Positions 53,831-62,744 of a stretch of 64,000 bases of DNA are shown here, one piece after another (the stretch's first letter is position 1; the number at the start of each line of letters is the position of its first letter). Position numbers and translations under genes: made by a program. Location: assembly GCF_020687765.1 (NCBI RefSeq), contig NZ_JAJEWJ010000001.1, positions 744,001 to 808,000 on the forward strand, written 5' to 3'. Origin of the DNA: Sphingobacterium sp. FBM7-1. Its GTDB lineage: Bacteria > Bacteroidota > Bacteroidia > Sphingobacteriales > Sphingobacteriaceae. Under the pieces are notes generated by a model. That model ran no database searches and was not told the DNA's origin. It worked only from the letters and a program-made list of their open reading frames with translations.

Positions 53831-55132
53831 TTATGTTTCTTGTAAGGCTTTTCCATACATTTCCAAAGCCCGATTTCTTGCAAAAGCATGTTCGACTATA
53901 GGCTTAGGATACGCGGCGGTACCCCAATCCGGTAGCCATTTATTAATATAAACAAAGCCTTTATCGAATTTATTCATTTGTATTGTCGGATTAAATACCC
54001 GGAAATAGGGCGCAGCATCACAACCTGAGCCGGCTGCCCACTGCCAGTTCCCATTATTTGCTGCTAGTTCGTAGTCATTCAGCTTCTGCGCAAAATACGC
54101 TTCTCCCCAACGCCAATCTATCAATAGATGCTTACACAAGAAACTAGCCGCAATCATGCGTACCCGGTTATGCATATTGCCGGTCTGGTTCAATTCTCGC
54201 ATACCGGCATCGACGAAGGGATACCCGGTTTTACCTTCGCACCAACGTTCAAATGCTTCTTCATCATTTCGCCACGGAATTGCGTCGTATTTTGCTTTGA
54301 ACGACTGTTGCACCACCCGCGGAAAATGATACAAGATCTGTATAAAAAACTCTCGCCAGATCAGCTCGTTTAACCAAACGACACTATGCTGCAGGGCGAA
54401 GGCCACGCATTGGCGTACACTGATGGTGCCGAACCGAAGTGCCATACCGAGCCGCGTTGTACCCTCCTTAGCCGGATAATCACGCCACGTATCGTATGCG
54501 CGGACGATCCGTTCGTCTAGCTTAGGAAACTCAAAAGTCAAGTCTGTTTTTTCAAATCCAATTTTTTCCAAGGACGGAATAGGGATATATTCCTGTTGCA
54601 AAAAATTACTGTAATCGGGATGATACACGCGGTAGTCTGCCACATCCAATCGTTCTTTCCATTTCTTCGCATAAGGGGTGTAAACGGTGTAAGGAGATCC
54701 GTCGTTTTTCAAGATGTTAGCTTTTTCGAAGATTACATGATCTTTAAAGCTGCGGAATGGAATATCTTTCTGCCTAAAATAGGTATATATAGCCGTATCC
54801 CGTGCGATAGTTTGAGGTTCGTAATCTCGATTGCAGTAAACCGCCTGCAAATCATATTTTCTTTCGAGCAACTGGAAAATTTCTATTGGGTCGCCCTGAA
54901 AAGTCTGCAAACAGGTGCCAACCGCTTGCAGCTGCTGTTGGAGCTGCGTAAGTGCCTGATGGATATAATCTACTCGCCGATCTTGTTGGTTAGCCAGCCT
55001 GCTCAAAATATTGTTATCGAATATAAAAATAGGCAGGACAGAACCACCAGCCGACAGGGCATGATATAAGCCGACGTTATCTTTTAGACGCAAATCCCGG
55101 CGAAACCAAAAAACCGAAACCTTATTTATCAT
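53831..55132 (-). CDS. phrB: Cryptochrome/photolyase family deoxyribodipyrimidine photolyase
   Basis: Light-driven repair of UV pyrimidine dimers. The 433-residue chain opens with the antenna-binding Rossmann domain (VFWFRRDLRLKDNVGLYHAL, LPIFIFDN) and continues with the FAD domain: GTTRLGMALRFGTISVRQCV, LNELIWREFFIQILYHFP, WCEGKTGYPFVDAGMRELNQ, NRVRMIAASFLCKHLLIDWR, and ELAANNGNWQWAAGSGCDAA. These match class I CPD photolyases. It overlaps the crtY stop by four bases, so pigment synthesis and photorepair are translated from one message. Confidence 0.93.
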   Translation of the reverse strand: MINKVSVFWFRRDLRLKDNVGLYHALSAGGSVLPIFIFDNNILSRLANQQDRRVDYIHQALTQLQQQLQAVGTCLQTFQGDPIEIFQLLERKYDLQAVYCNRDYEPQTIARDTAIYTYFRQKDIPFRSFKDHVIFEKANILKNDGSPYTVYTPYAKKWKERLDVADYRVYHPDYSNFLQQEYIPIPSLEKIGFEKTDLTFEFPKLDERIVRAYDTWRDYPAKEGTTRLGMALRFGTISVRQCVAFALQHSVVWLNELIWREFFIQILYHFPRVVQQSFKAKYDAIPWRNDEEAFERWCEGKTGYPFVDAGMRELNQTGNMHNRVRMIAASFLCKHLLIDWRWGEAYFAQKLNDYELAANNGNWQWAAGSGCDAAPYFRVFNPTIQMNKFDKGFVYINKWLPDWGTAAYPKPIVEHAFARNRALEMYGKALQET

Positions 55133-55830
55133 GCTGAAGTGTAGGGCGATACCGTTTGAAAGCGTTTAAAAAAATAAAGAACTAAAAGGAACTGTGTATA
55201 ACCATAAACCCCATCTTCGATGGGTATGGTTCCTAAGCGTATCCCCAAAAAATCCCCGGGATTGTAATTAACGATCGGATTTTCCAACCCCGTACCGGTT
55301 AACACCCCATTGACTGGGAAAAATCCGAGCATCAGCACGGTAAACACGAGCGAAGCTTTCCCGATCCAGCTGGCTCGGGCAATAAAATGCAGATAGATTA
55401 GCGTTGCCAACGTGCTTACCGCTGTCACCAAGGTATAGATTTTATCATAATGTAACAGGGCCACGACTGCACATACCACTACACTCATAAAAACGATCAT
55501 ATTATTAAAGCCCGCTAAGCCATCTAGCTTAAAAAATTTATCAAAACAGAAATAAGTAAATACGCATGAAAAAGGAATGCAGATAAAAAACAACCACTCT
55601 TCTAACGGTAGGCCGGCGATAACGAGGCCTAGGGTATAATCCGTATTGAACCACCACACACCACGGGCGGTAAACCAGACATCCCAGGTAATAAAAGGTA
55701 TTGCAACTAAGAGCCCTGCTTTTAGAAAAGCAGGGAAATGTCGGTCAAAACGAATGCGTCGATCAAAAGATGCTATGAAACAAATAATAACCGTTAAAAA
55801 TAGTACTAATGCGTAGGTATATTTCATCAT
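55129..55830 (-). CDS. crtY: Lycopene cyclase, fused CrtYc-CrtYd-like membrane type
   Basis: Forms beta-ionone rings on lycopene. The 233-residue membrane protein has six or seven hydrophobic helices and two copies of the lycopene-cyclase-domain pattern: WFNTDYTLGLVIAGLPLEEW with FFICIPFSCVFTYF in the first half and NYNPGDFLGIRLGTIPIEDG with VYGYTQFLL in the second. The repeated P-x-E-(E/D) acidic motifs mark the heterodimeric CrtYc/CrtYd class, here in one chain. Overlaps crtZ and phrB by four bases at each end. Confidence 0.9.
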   Translation of the reverse strand: MMKYTYALVLFLTVIICFIASFDRRIRFDRHFPAFLKAGLLVAIPFITWDVWFTARGVWWFNTDYTLGLVIAGLPLEEWLFFICIPFSCVFTYFCFDKFFKLDGLAGFNNMIVFMSVVVCAVVALLHYDKIYTLVTAVSTLATLIYLHFIARASWIGKASLVFTVLMLGFFPVNGVLTGTGLENPIVNYNPGDFLGIRLGTIPIEDGVYGYTQFLLVLYFFKRFQTVSPYTSA

Positions 55831-56285
55831 TTTTTGGCGTACTGAAAATAGGTCTTAAAATATTTGAACGGCACATATAAAAATCCGAAGCATTCCCCAT
55901 TTTCTTTACCTATATGTTTATGATGCTGCTTATGGGCACGCCGAAGGGCTAGGAAATAAGGATTTTGGGTATGGGTAAAATATTTTAGTCGTTGATGGAT
56001 AAAAATATCATGAACGAAAAAATATGCCATTCCATATACCATGATACCTACTCCGATGTAAAATAGATAGTTAAAATTTGCTAATGAGCCGAAATACATT
56101 AGCGCGATCGTAGGAATGGCAAAGATGACAAAGAAATAATCATTTTTTTCGAGTACACCGGTATGACTATGGTCATGGTGATCTTTATGCAACACCCATA
56201 GAAAACCATGCATCACGTATTTATGGATGATCCACGTGGCACCCTCCATAAGTATAAACGTGCCTAATGCAATTAAAAAATTCAT
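55827..56285 (-). CDS. crtZ: Beta-carotene hydroxylase (CrtZ)
   Basis: Diiron membrane hydroxylase that adds 3-OH groups to beta-carotene, giving zeaxanthin. The 152-residue protein has four hydrophobic segments and the His-box pattern HKYVMHGFLWVLHKDHHDHSH, FVHDIFIHQRL and RRAHKQHHKH, typical of the fatty-acid-hydroxylase-like CrtZ family. Start ATG at 56285, 39 bases after the crtB stop; overlaps crtY by four bases. Confidence 0.93.
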   Translation of the reverse strand: MNFLIALGTFILMEGATWIIHKYVMHGFLWVLHKDHHDHSHTGVLEKNDYFFVIFAIPTIALMYFGSLANFNYLFYIGVGIMVYGMAYFFVHDIFIHQRLKYFTHTQNPYFLALRRAHKQHHKHIGKENGECFGFLYVPFKYFKTYFQYAKK

Positions 56286-56324
56286 ATTAGTGTGGTTTAA
56301 ATGTGTTTCTGTTCTCTTGTTGCT

Positions 56325-57161
56325 TCATAGACTGGCCATCTTATAGCGCAGATAACTTTTGAAAGCTACAAATGCTTTTTCTGAGTTAGGAACCCTAACC
56401 CGTTCGCTTAATATCTCATGGGACGATTTCCGCTTTATCTTTTGGAATAAGGACAAGTAATATTTGTAGGCGAGGTAAACGCCGAACATCGACGAACTCG
56501 GGAGCTTCTTGATACCGATTAACGCCTCCTTAAATTCTGCTTCAATTTCTTTTTCAATCTGGTATTTTACCGTGTTATCAAATACCGCCATGTCAATATT
56601 TGGAAAATACGTTCTACCTAAGACCAGGTAATCGTCCTTCAGATCTCTTAAAAAATTTATTTTCTGGAATGCAGACCCTAGCTTCATGGCATAGGGCTTT
56701 AATTCTTGGTATTTTTCGTTGTCGCCATTGGTGAAAACTTGCAGACACATTAAACCGACCACTTCTGCCGATCCGAAAATATACTCCTTATATAAGTCCG
56801 AATTATAATCTACCTTTTGCAAGTCCATCTCCATGCTGTGCAGAAACTGGTTAATCAAACGCCGATCAATGCTATAGCGGCTCACCGTTTCCTGAAAGGA
56901 TTGTAAAATGGGATTCAAGGATATACCGTCGCTCAAGGCATCTTCCGTCTCTTTCTTTAGGCGTTTCAATAACTTCTCTTTATCGTATCCGTGAAAACTA
57001 TCCACGATTTCATCGGCCAGTCTAACATACCCGTAGATGGCGTAGATTGCTGACCGGATAGACGGTTTTAACGCTAAGATACCAAGCGAAAAACTTGTAC
57101 TGTATTTTTCAGTCGTTATTTTGCTCACCGAATAGGAAAGCTCGTCAAAAAGCTGTTTCAT
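56325..57161 (-). CDS. crtB: Phytoene synthase
   Basis: Joins two GGPP molecules to phytoene. The 278-residue all-helical prenyl synthase has the first acidic motif in YGYVRLADEIVDSF, the central CLQVF segment and the second acidic region in FQKINFLRDLKDDYLVLGRTYFP. Both Mg-diphosphate-binding clusters are intact. It lies 11 bases after crtI. No GGPP synthase (crtE) is in the cluster, so GGPP must come from a gene elsewhere. Confidence 0.94.
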   Translation of the reverse strand: MKQLFDELSYSVSKITTEKYSTSFSLGILALKPSIRSAIYAIYGYVRLADEIVDSFHGYDKEKLLKRLKKETEDALSDGISLNPILQSFQETVSRYSIDRRLINQFLHSMEMDLQKVDYNSDLYKEYIFGSAEVVGLMCLQVFTNGDNEKYQELKPYAMKLGSAFQKINFLRDLKDDYLVLGRTYFPNIDMAVFDNTVKYQIEKEIEAEFKEALIGIKKLPSSSMFGVYLAYKYYLSLFQKIKRKSSHEILSERVRVPNSEKAFVAFKSYLRYKMASL

Positions 57162-57172
57162 AATACCTCGCT

Positions 57173-58642
57173 TTATCTTTGTTTATCTATTTCCCTCGCT
57201 GCAATTTTCCCGGATATAATCGACGGTGGAACGCCCGGACCGGGGACCGTCAACTGACCGGTATACCATAAGTTTTTCAATTTTTTATTGCTGATTTTCG
57301 GCTTTAAAACAGCAGTTTGGCTTAAAGTATTTGCCAAACCGTAGGCATTGCCACCGTAAGCATTATAATCTGTTCGAAAATCCTGAACACAATAACTTCG
57401 CTTATATTCAATTTTTGAACGTAAATCACTCAGACCAATATGCTTTTCGATTCTGGAGAGCATTTCGGTTAAATATTTTTCCCGTATGCTCTCGTCGTCC
57501 GCAATATCCGTAGCCAAAGGCATCAAGAGAAATAGATTTTCTTTGCCTATCGGTGCCATTGCTTTATCAGTTTTAGAAGGACAGCATACATAAAACAAGG
57601 GCTTCTCCGGCCATTTCTTCTCCTGGTAGATACAATCGATATGATCATCCAACGGATGTTCAAAAAAGAGTGTATGATGTTTTAATTTCGGCAGGGTTTG
57701 GTTGATACCCAAGTAATAAATCAAGCTAGAGGGAGCAAATACCCTGCTCTCCCAATAAGCGTCTGTATAGTTTCTGTATGCGTCGTCTAATAGGCTTTCC
57801 GTATGATGATAATCGGAAGAGGCAACAACCGCATCGAAAGCGTACGTTGCACCATTGATCGTTAAATCGGTTACCTTTCCCTTTTTGGCATGTATCCGTT
57901 CAACATTCTTATGAAAGTGAAACTGTACACCCTGCTTTTCCGCAACAGCCTTCATGGCGAGGACCAACTGATAAAAACCGCCCTGTGGATAATGTGTTCC
58001 GAGGGCATATCCGCCGTAATTCATCAGACTATATAAGGCGGGAATCTGTTTGGGCGAAGCTCCCAAAAAAATAACCGGAAACTCCATTAAGGTCCGTAAC
58101 TTCGTCGTTTTGAAATAAGTGGCCACATAAGTCCTGAAATTTGTTAACAGATCCAATTTCCATGCACTTTTCAGCGTCGTAATGGACACGAACTCGCTCC
58201 AACGCGCAGCGGGTTTATACACAAAATCCCGCATACCCACCTCGTATTTAAATTTAGCGGATTGAAGAAATTTTTCCATTTGTGCTCCGCCGCCTTGCTC
58301 CAGGCGTTCGGCTAGATTTTTTAGTTCTACGACACCTTCGGGAACGCTGATTTTTTCATCCGCAAAAATCATTTCAAACTGCGGGTTCAAGGAAACCAAT
58401 TCGAAAAAGTCGGACGCTTTATAACCAAAATCCATAAAAAAGTTTTCGATAATATCGGGCATCCAATACCAGCTGGGCCCCATATCGAATACATAGCCCT
58501 CATCCGTCGAAAACTGTCTGGCCCGGCCCCCTGGCTGGCCATGTTTTTCAAACACATGAACCTCATGCCCCGACTTTGCTAAATATGCAGAAGCAGATAA
58601 GCCCGAAAAACCAGCACCTATGACGGCTATTTTCTTTTTCAT
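57173..58642 (-). CDS. crtI: Phytoene desaturase (CrtI type)
   Basis: FAD-dependent desaturase converting phytoene to lycopene. The N-terminal dinucleotide-binding motif AVIGAGFSGLSASAYLAKSG, the HVFEKHGQPGGRARQF segment and YVFDMGPSWYWMPD are typical; the C-terminal LWYTGQLTVPGPGVPPSIIS closes the FAD site. 489 aa is usual. Its start overlaps the marR stop by four bases, so regulator and first pathway enzyme are translationally linked. Confidence 0.95.
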   Translation of the reverse strand: MKKKIAVIGAGFSGLSASAYLAKSGHEVHVFEKHGQPGGRARQFSTDEGYVFDMGPSWYWMPDIIENFFMDFGYKASDFFELVSLNPQFEMIFADEKISVPEGVVELKNLAERLEQGGGAQMEKFLQSAKFKYEVGMRDFVYKPAARWSEFVSITTLKSAWKLDLLTNFRTYVATYFKTTKLRTLMEFPVIFLGASPKQIPALYSLMNYGGYALGTHYPQGGFYQLVLAMKAVAEKQGVQFHFHKNVERIHAKKGKVTDLTINGATYAFDAVVASSDYHHTESLLDDAYRNYTDAYWESRVFAPSSLIYYLGINQTLPKLKHHTLFFEHPLDDHIDCIYQEKKWPEKPLFYVCCPSKTDKAMAPIGKENLFLLMPLATDIADDESIREKYLTEMLSRIEKHIGLSDLRSKIEYKRSYCVQDFRTDYNAYGGNAYGLANTLSQTAVLKPKISNKKLKNLWYTGQLTVPGPGVPPSIISGKIAAREIDKQR

Positions 58643-59304
58643 ATCTTCTTTTCTTTTTGTGCTTCCTGCAGCAAATGCTCGGAATCTATATTTTTTTCGT
58701 ATATGATTTGATGATAATCATTCAATTTATGCAACAAACGGATAAGCTCCATTTTTTCTGGATGGGTGAGATCTCCGGTAACTATTTCAGTCGCTTGTCG
58801 AATCTTATCCATATGCACTGCTAAGACCTCCATTCCTTTTTCACTGATACTTATCACCTTACTCCGTTTGTCATCTTCCGAAGCTTTTTGAGATACCCAT
58901 CCTTGCCCAATCAAGCGATTGATGATCTGCATACCGCTAGGCTTCTCATGCACATTCTTTTTTATCAGGTCCATCTTTGTCATTTCTCCAAAAGCTTTCA
59001 GATTAATGAGATATATAAAATCTTCCTGGCTAGAAAAAGGAGAACCGTATATCGCTGATTTGGAATAACTTTTTGCATACCTATTCATATGGACAATTAG
59101 CGTATTAATTACGCTGTCCGCACTGCGTCCTTTTTCTTTACCATCCCAAAAGGGCTCATCCAACCGATTATCACTTTGGCTATGGGTAGCGATCCATTGT
59201 TTAAAATGCTCGACAGTCGGCTCCGATTCTGGGACAGCACGCTTATTTTCTATCTCAAACTGTGCTATTAAATCAATAACATCCTTAACCAGTTTATAGT
59301 TCAT
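58639..59304 (-). CDS. MarR-family transcriptional regulator of the carotenoid operon
   Basis: Winged-helix regulator heading the crt operon. Residues ~85-190 hold the MarR DNA-binding domain: FIYLINLKAFGEMTKMDLIK, EKPSGMQIINRLIGQGWVSQ (recognition helix) and the wing KASEDDKRSKVISISEKG. At 221 aa it is longer than most MarR proteins, with about 60 extra N-terminal residues that could hold a ligand or dimer interface. The ATG is preceded by GGGAGG, one of few clear Shine-Dalgarno sequences here. A perfect 9+2+9 inverted repeat upstream may be its operator. The CrtR regulator of Corynebacterium, also MarR-type, senses isoprenoid diphosphates; a similar role here is inference. Confidence 0.9.
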   Translation of the reverse strand: MNYKLVKDVIDLIAQFEIENKRAVPESEPTVEHFKQWIATHSQSDNRLDEPFWDGKEKGRSADSVINTLIVHMNRYAKSYSKSAIYGSPFSSQEDFIYLINLKAFGEMTKMDLIKKNVHEKPSGMQIINRLIGQGWVSQKASEDDKRSKVISISEKGMEVLAVHMDKIRQATEIVTGDLTHPEKMELIRLLHKLNDYHQIIYEKNIDSEHLLQEAQKEKKI

Positions 59305-59321
59305 TTCCTCCCGTTTGATAA

Positions 59322-59329
59322 CAAAGATA
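59322..59329 (-). promoter_or_regulatory. -7 promoter element of the marR-crt operon
   Basis: On the minus strand TATCTTTG, a perfect TAnnTTTG, 17 bases before the marR ATG. Transcription would begin near 59315. Confidence 0.65.
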
Positions 59330-59347
59330 TTATTTACGGTAGTATAT

Positions 59348-59367
59348 AAAGAATAAAATTATTCTTT
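59348..59367. promoter_or_regulatory. Candidate MarR operator
   Basis: Arms AAAGAATAA (59348-59356) and TTATTCTTT (59359-59367) are perfect inverse complements around a 2-base centre, 20 bases in all, a size typical for MarR dimers. Relative to the -7 element at 59322-59329 the right part covers where the -33 element should lie, so binding would block RNA polymerase. Confidence 0.55.
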
Positions 59368-59470
59368 TTTTAAAAATATTTAGAACTATAAAAAACCAAT
59401 TTATTACTTATCTCACAAAGAATCATGAACCACGCACCTACGCCGTAGGTTATTTACCGGCTCTTTTCCG

Positions 59471-59478
59471 TATATTTG
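59471..59478 (+). promoter_or_regulatory. -7 promoter element of the DUF2249 gene
   Basis: TATATTTG matches TAnnTTTG, 22 bases before the ATG at 59501. Confidence 0.55.
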
Positions 59479-59500
59479 AGTGTACTAAAATGCCAAGCCT

Positions 59501-60331
59501 ATGTTGGTCAATGAACGCACAAAAATTGCTACCTTGCTGAAGCATCATCCCGATGCATTGGAGACGATTATTAAACTCAGCCCGGATTTTAAAAAACTTA
59601 GAAACCCGATTTTGAGAACTTTAATGGCGGGCAGAACCACTATAGCGATGGCAGCAAAGATAGGTGGCTGCAAACCCGCAGACTTTTTCGCAGCTTTGAC
59701 GCCTTTGGGTTTTGAAAGAGAATATCTCTCCCCAGCCGACGCACCGAAGGGAGATCTTGATCCGCAGCCAAAACCGGCCTATCTTCAGCATACGCAACCC
59801 GATCAATTTATCCGTTTTGATGTACGGGAGATATTAGCCAAAGGAAGCGATCCGCTCAAGGCTATTCAACAGAAAGTAAAATCTATCAGCAGCGGGCAAG
59901 TATTGGTCATCATCAACAGTTTCGAACCGACTCCTTTAATCAAACTATTGGAAAAGCAAGGTTTTACAAGCTATGTTAATCCTGTTGACACCGATACTAT
60001 TGAAACTTTTTTCTATAAAATAAATAAGGATGATCAAGCTGCGCCGGAAGTGTACTCCCCGCCAAAGAATAATTCGGACGACTGGTCTACCGTAATGAAA
60101 CAATATGAAGGAAATTGCATCGAAGTTGACGTCCGGGAGCTGGAAATGCCCCAACCTATGATGACGATATTGGAACAACTGGAGACGTTACCTGCGGATC
60201 ATGCACTATATGTACATCATAAAAGAGTTCCGGTATACTTGCTTGAGGAGCTTAAAGAGCGTGCATTTGACTATCGTATTAACGACGTGCAGGCTGGAGA
60301 GGTTTATTTGTTGATATTTAGAAACAAATAA
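59501..60331 (+). CDS. DUF1858-DUF2249-DUF2249 protein
   Basis: Soluble 276-residue protein of three parts. Residues 1-68 resemble DUF1858 (KIATLLKHHPDALETIIKLS, KIGGCKPADFFAAL), a small helical domain often linked to redox or nitrosative-stress proteins. Residues ~100-175 (FIRFDVREILAKGSDPLKAI) and ~205-275 (IEVDVRELEMPQPMMTILEQ, then HKRVPVYLLEELKERAFDYR) are two DUF2249 domains of TusA-like fold. Such proteins occur near hemerythrin, cytochrome or NO-response genes. No catalytic Cys is evident. Its role here is unknown; it stands between the pigment operon and katG. Confidence 0.8.
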   Translation: MLVNERTKIATLLKHHPDALETIIKLSPDFKKLRNPILRTLMAGRTTIAMAAKIGGCKPADFFAALTPLGFEREYLSPADAPKGDLDPQPKPAYLQHTQPDQFIRFDVREILAKGSDPLKAIQQKVKSISSGQVLVIINSFEPTPLIKLLEKQGFTSYVNPVDTDTIETFFYKINKDDQAAPEVYSPPKNNSDDWSTVMKQYEGNCIEVDVRELEMPQPMMTILEQLETLPADHALYVHHKRVPVYLLEELKERAFDYRINDVQAGEVYLLIFRNK

Positions 60332-60370
60332 AGGCCCCGCAGCTTTTTTACTACAGGGCGCTTTACTTTC

Positions 60371-60406
60371 GCCTTACGTAGAGTTTTACAGTTGATAACG
60401 TAAGGC
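60371..60406. terminator. Possible hairpin between the DUF2249 gene and katG
   Basis: GCCTTACGT (60371-60379) is inverse complementary to ACGTAAGGC (60398-60406) with an 18-base loop, between two convergent genes. T-rich sequence follows on the plus strand. Weak terminator candidate. Confidence 0.45.
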
Positions 60407-60430
60407 TATTTCTTTTGGACGCAGCAAGCG

Positions 60431-62638
60431 TTACGATTTGACATCAAATCGATCTAAATCTGCTACTTTCGCCCAGGCAGCGACGAAGTCGTTTACCATC
60501 TTTTCTTGTGCATCATCGGCAGCATAAACTTCAGCCAATGCACGGAGTTCGGAATGCGAGCCAAAAACAAGATCCGCCCGTGTAGCCGTCCATTTCACTT
60601 CGCCCGATTGACGATCCACACCATTATAGCGTTCTTTGCTGGCATCTGTAGCCTTCCAAGCAGTTTGCATATCCAAGAGATGAACGAAGAAGTCGTTACT
60701 CAACACCCCTACCCGATCAGTGAACACGCCGTCTGCGGAGTGGTTGTAGTTGGCGCCCAATACGCGCATCCCTCCTACTAAAACCGTCATCTCTGGTGGA
60801 GTCAGCGTCAATAATTGCGCTTTATCAATCAAAAGAGATTCTGTAGAAACAGTGGTTTTCGCTTTTAAATAATTGCGGAATCCATCAGCATAAGGCTCCA
60901 TGTGTTGGAAAGAATCCACGTCGGTTTGCTCGGCTGTTGCGTCCGTTCTACCTGGACGGAAAGGCACCGTTACCTGAACACCCGCATCTTTTGCGGCTTT
61001 TTCTACAGCGGCGTTACCGGCTAACACAATAAGATCCGCTAAAGAAATTTTCTTATTTCCAGTTTGTGCTGCATTAAAAGCTTTTTGTATCCCTTCCAGC
61101 ACACGAAGAACATCTTCAAGCTGGGCGGGATTATTGACAGCCCAATCCTTCTGCGGGGCTAAACGGATACGTGCGCCGTTTGCACCGCCACGCTTATCTC
61201 CGCCGCGGAACGTAGAGGCCGAAGCCCAAGCTACAGATACTAACTGTGACACGGATAAATCGGTCGCCAATACGTCTGCTTTCAATTGGGCAATATCTTG
61301 CTCGTCGATCAATTCAAAATCGATCGCTGGTACTGGATCTTGCCATACGAAATCTTCCTGCGGAACTTCCGGACCTATATAACGTGATTTAGGGCCTAAG
61401 TCGCGATGCGTCAATTTAAACCATGCCCGGGCAAAAGCGTCTGAAAATGCTTGTTGATCGTCTCTGAATCGACGAGAGATAGCGCCGTATATGGGATCTA
61501 CCCGCAAGGAAATATCTGTCGTCAACATCCGCGGCTCACGGCGCGCTTCAGAATGTGCCATCGGCACCATATCTTGCCCTCCGTTATCTTTCGGACGCCA
61601 GTGGAAACCACCACCCTCTCCTTCCGCAAGCTCCCATTCGTATGCAAATAGAATATGGAAGAATTCGTTATCCCAACGGGTGGGGTGATATGTCCAGGTT
61701 ACTTCTAAGCCACTGGTGATGGTGTCATCACTATGACCTGACCCGTATGTACTCTGCCATCCTAAACCTTGAGACGCTAGATCATCACTCTCCGGATCGA
61801 CGCCTACATGTTTGTCTGACGCAGCTGCACCGTGCGTTTTGCCAAAAGTATGCCCACCACCGATCAATGCCACCGTTTCTTCGTCATCCATATTCATATT
61901 GGCAAAGGTTTTGCGAATTGCCCGAGCGGCATCCAACGGATCATGGTTACGGTTTGGTCCTTCCGGATTCACATAGATTAAGCCCATTTCGGTTGCCGCT
62001 AGCGGATTAGCTAATTCCTCTGGATTACGATGTGCTAACCACTCTTTCTCATCCCCCCAGTACACGTCTTTATCTGCTTCCCAGACATCTTCCCGACCGC
62101 CAGCGAAACCTAGAGTTTCAAAACCCATATCCTCTAGCGCCACCGTACCCGCTAAAATAATTAGATCGGCCCAGGATATTTTTTTACCGTATTTTTTCTT
62201 GATCGGCCAAAGTAGCCGGCGCGCCTTATCTAGACTCACATTGTCTGGCCAGCTATTTAATGGTGCAAATCGCTGCTGACCTCGGCCTCCGCCTCCTCGA
62301 CCGTCTTGTATACGATAGGTGCCAGCACTATGCCAAGCCATACGCACAAACAAGGGACCATAATGGCCGAAATCTGCGGGCCACCAATCCTGCGAATCTG
62401 TCATCAATACTTTTAGATCACTTTTTAACCCTGCATAATCCAATGAAGTAAACTCTTTCCGGTAATTAAATGCTCCACTAAAGGGAGCCGCATAGGGGGT
62501 ATGCTGACGCAACACATCCAGTGTTAATTGGTCAGGCCACCAATGCTGATTAGCCGTACCTTTGTTTCCTTGATGCGCTTTTTTTGCTTCTCCGTTATGA
62601 AACGGGCATTTGCTGATGTCTCCTGAAATATTTTCCAT
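60431..62638 (-). CDS. katG: Catalase-peroxidase KatG
   Basis: Haem enzyme that removes hydrogen peroxide and organic peroxides. The 735-residue protein has both peroxidase-like halves; the N-terminal half is active, with the distal site [12 protein letters not shown] (Arg, Trp, His), the proximal His in [12 protein letters not shown], the Tyr of LIYVNPEGP and the Met of [10 protein letters not shown] that with the distal Trp form the Met-Tyr-Trp crosslink of the family. The C-terminal half (from ~430) is degenerate as usual. Divergent from oxyR across 106 bases, implying OxyR control. Confidence 0.96.
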   Translation of the reverse strand: MENISGDISKCPFHNGEAKKAHQGNKGTANQHWWPDQLTLDVLRQHTPYAAPFSGAFNYRKEFTSLDYAGLKSDLKVLMTDSQDWWPADFGHYGPLFVRMAWHSAGTYRIQDGRGGGGRGQQRFAPLNSWPDNVSLDKARRLLWPIKKKYGKKISWADLIILAGTVALEDMGFETLGFAGGREDVWEADKDVYWGDEKEWLAHRNPEELANPLAATEMGLIYVNPEGPNRNHDPLDAARAIRKTFANMNMDDEETVALIGGGHTFGKTHGAAASDKHVGVDPESDDLASQGLGWQSTYGSGHSDDTITSGLEVTWTYHPTRWDNEFFHILFAYEWELAEGEGGGFHWRPKDNGGQDMVPMAHSEARREPRMLTTDISLRVDPIYGAISRRFRDDQQAFSDAFARAWFKLTHRDLGPKSRYIGPEVPQEDFVWQDPVPAIDFELIDEQDIAQLKADVLATDLSVSQLVSVAWASASTFRGGDKRGGANGARIRLAPQKDWAVNNPAQLEDVLRVLEGIQKAFNAAQTGNKKISLADLIVLAGNAAVEKAAKDAGVQVTVPFRPGRTDATAEQTDVDSFQHMEPYADGFRNYLKAKTTVSTESLLIDKAQLLTLTPPEMTVLVGGMRVLGANYNHSADGVFTDRVGVLSNDFFVHLLDMQTAWKATDASKERYNGVDRQSGEVKWTATRADLVFGSHSELRALAEVYAADDAQEKMVNDFVAAWAKVADLDRFDVKS

Positions 62639-62703
62639 GCTTGTTTCGTTTTTAACTTTGTTCTTATCTTGTGATACAAAGGAGCTGAAAAGATATTATT
62701 AAA

Positions 62704-62711
62704 CAAAACTA
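62704..62711 (-). promoter_or_regulatory. Candidate -7 promoter element of katG
   Basis: On the minus strand TAGTTTTG matches TAnnTTTG, about 65 bases before the katG ATG, in the shared katG-oxyR gap. Confidence 0.4.
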
Positions 62712-62719
62712 AAAATCTC

Positions 62720-62727
62720 TACCTTTG
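62720..62727 (+). promoter_or_regulatory. -7 promoter element of oxyR
   Basis: TACCTTTG matches TAnnTTTG and lies 17 bases before the oxyR ATG. It is back to back with the katG element, so one OxyR site in between could regulate both. Confidence 0.5.
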
Positions 62728-62744
62728 ATTAAATTTTATCTAAC

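Noticed and set aside
54596-55069. 157-codon plus-strand frame inside the photolyase gene
   Set aside because: Antisense shadow of a conserved enzyme, no promoter or family match.
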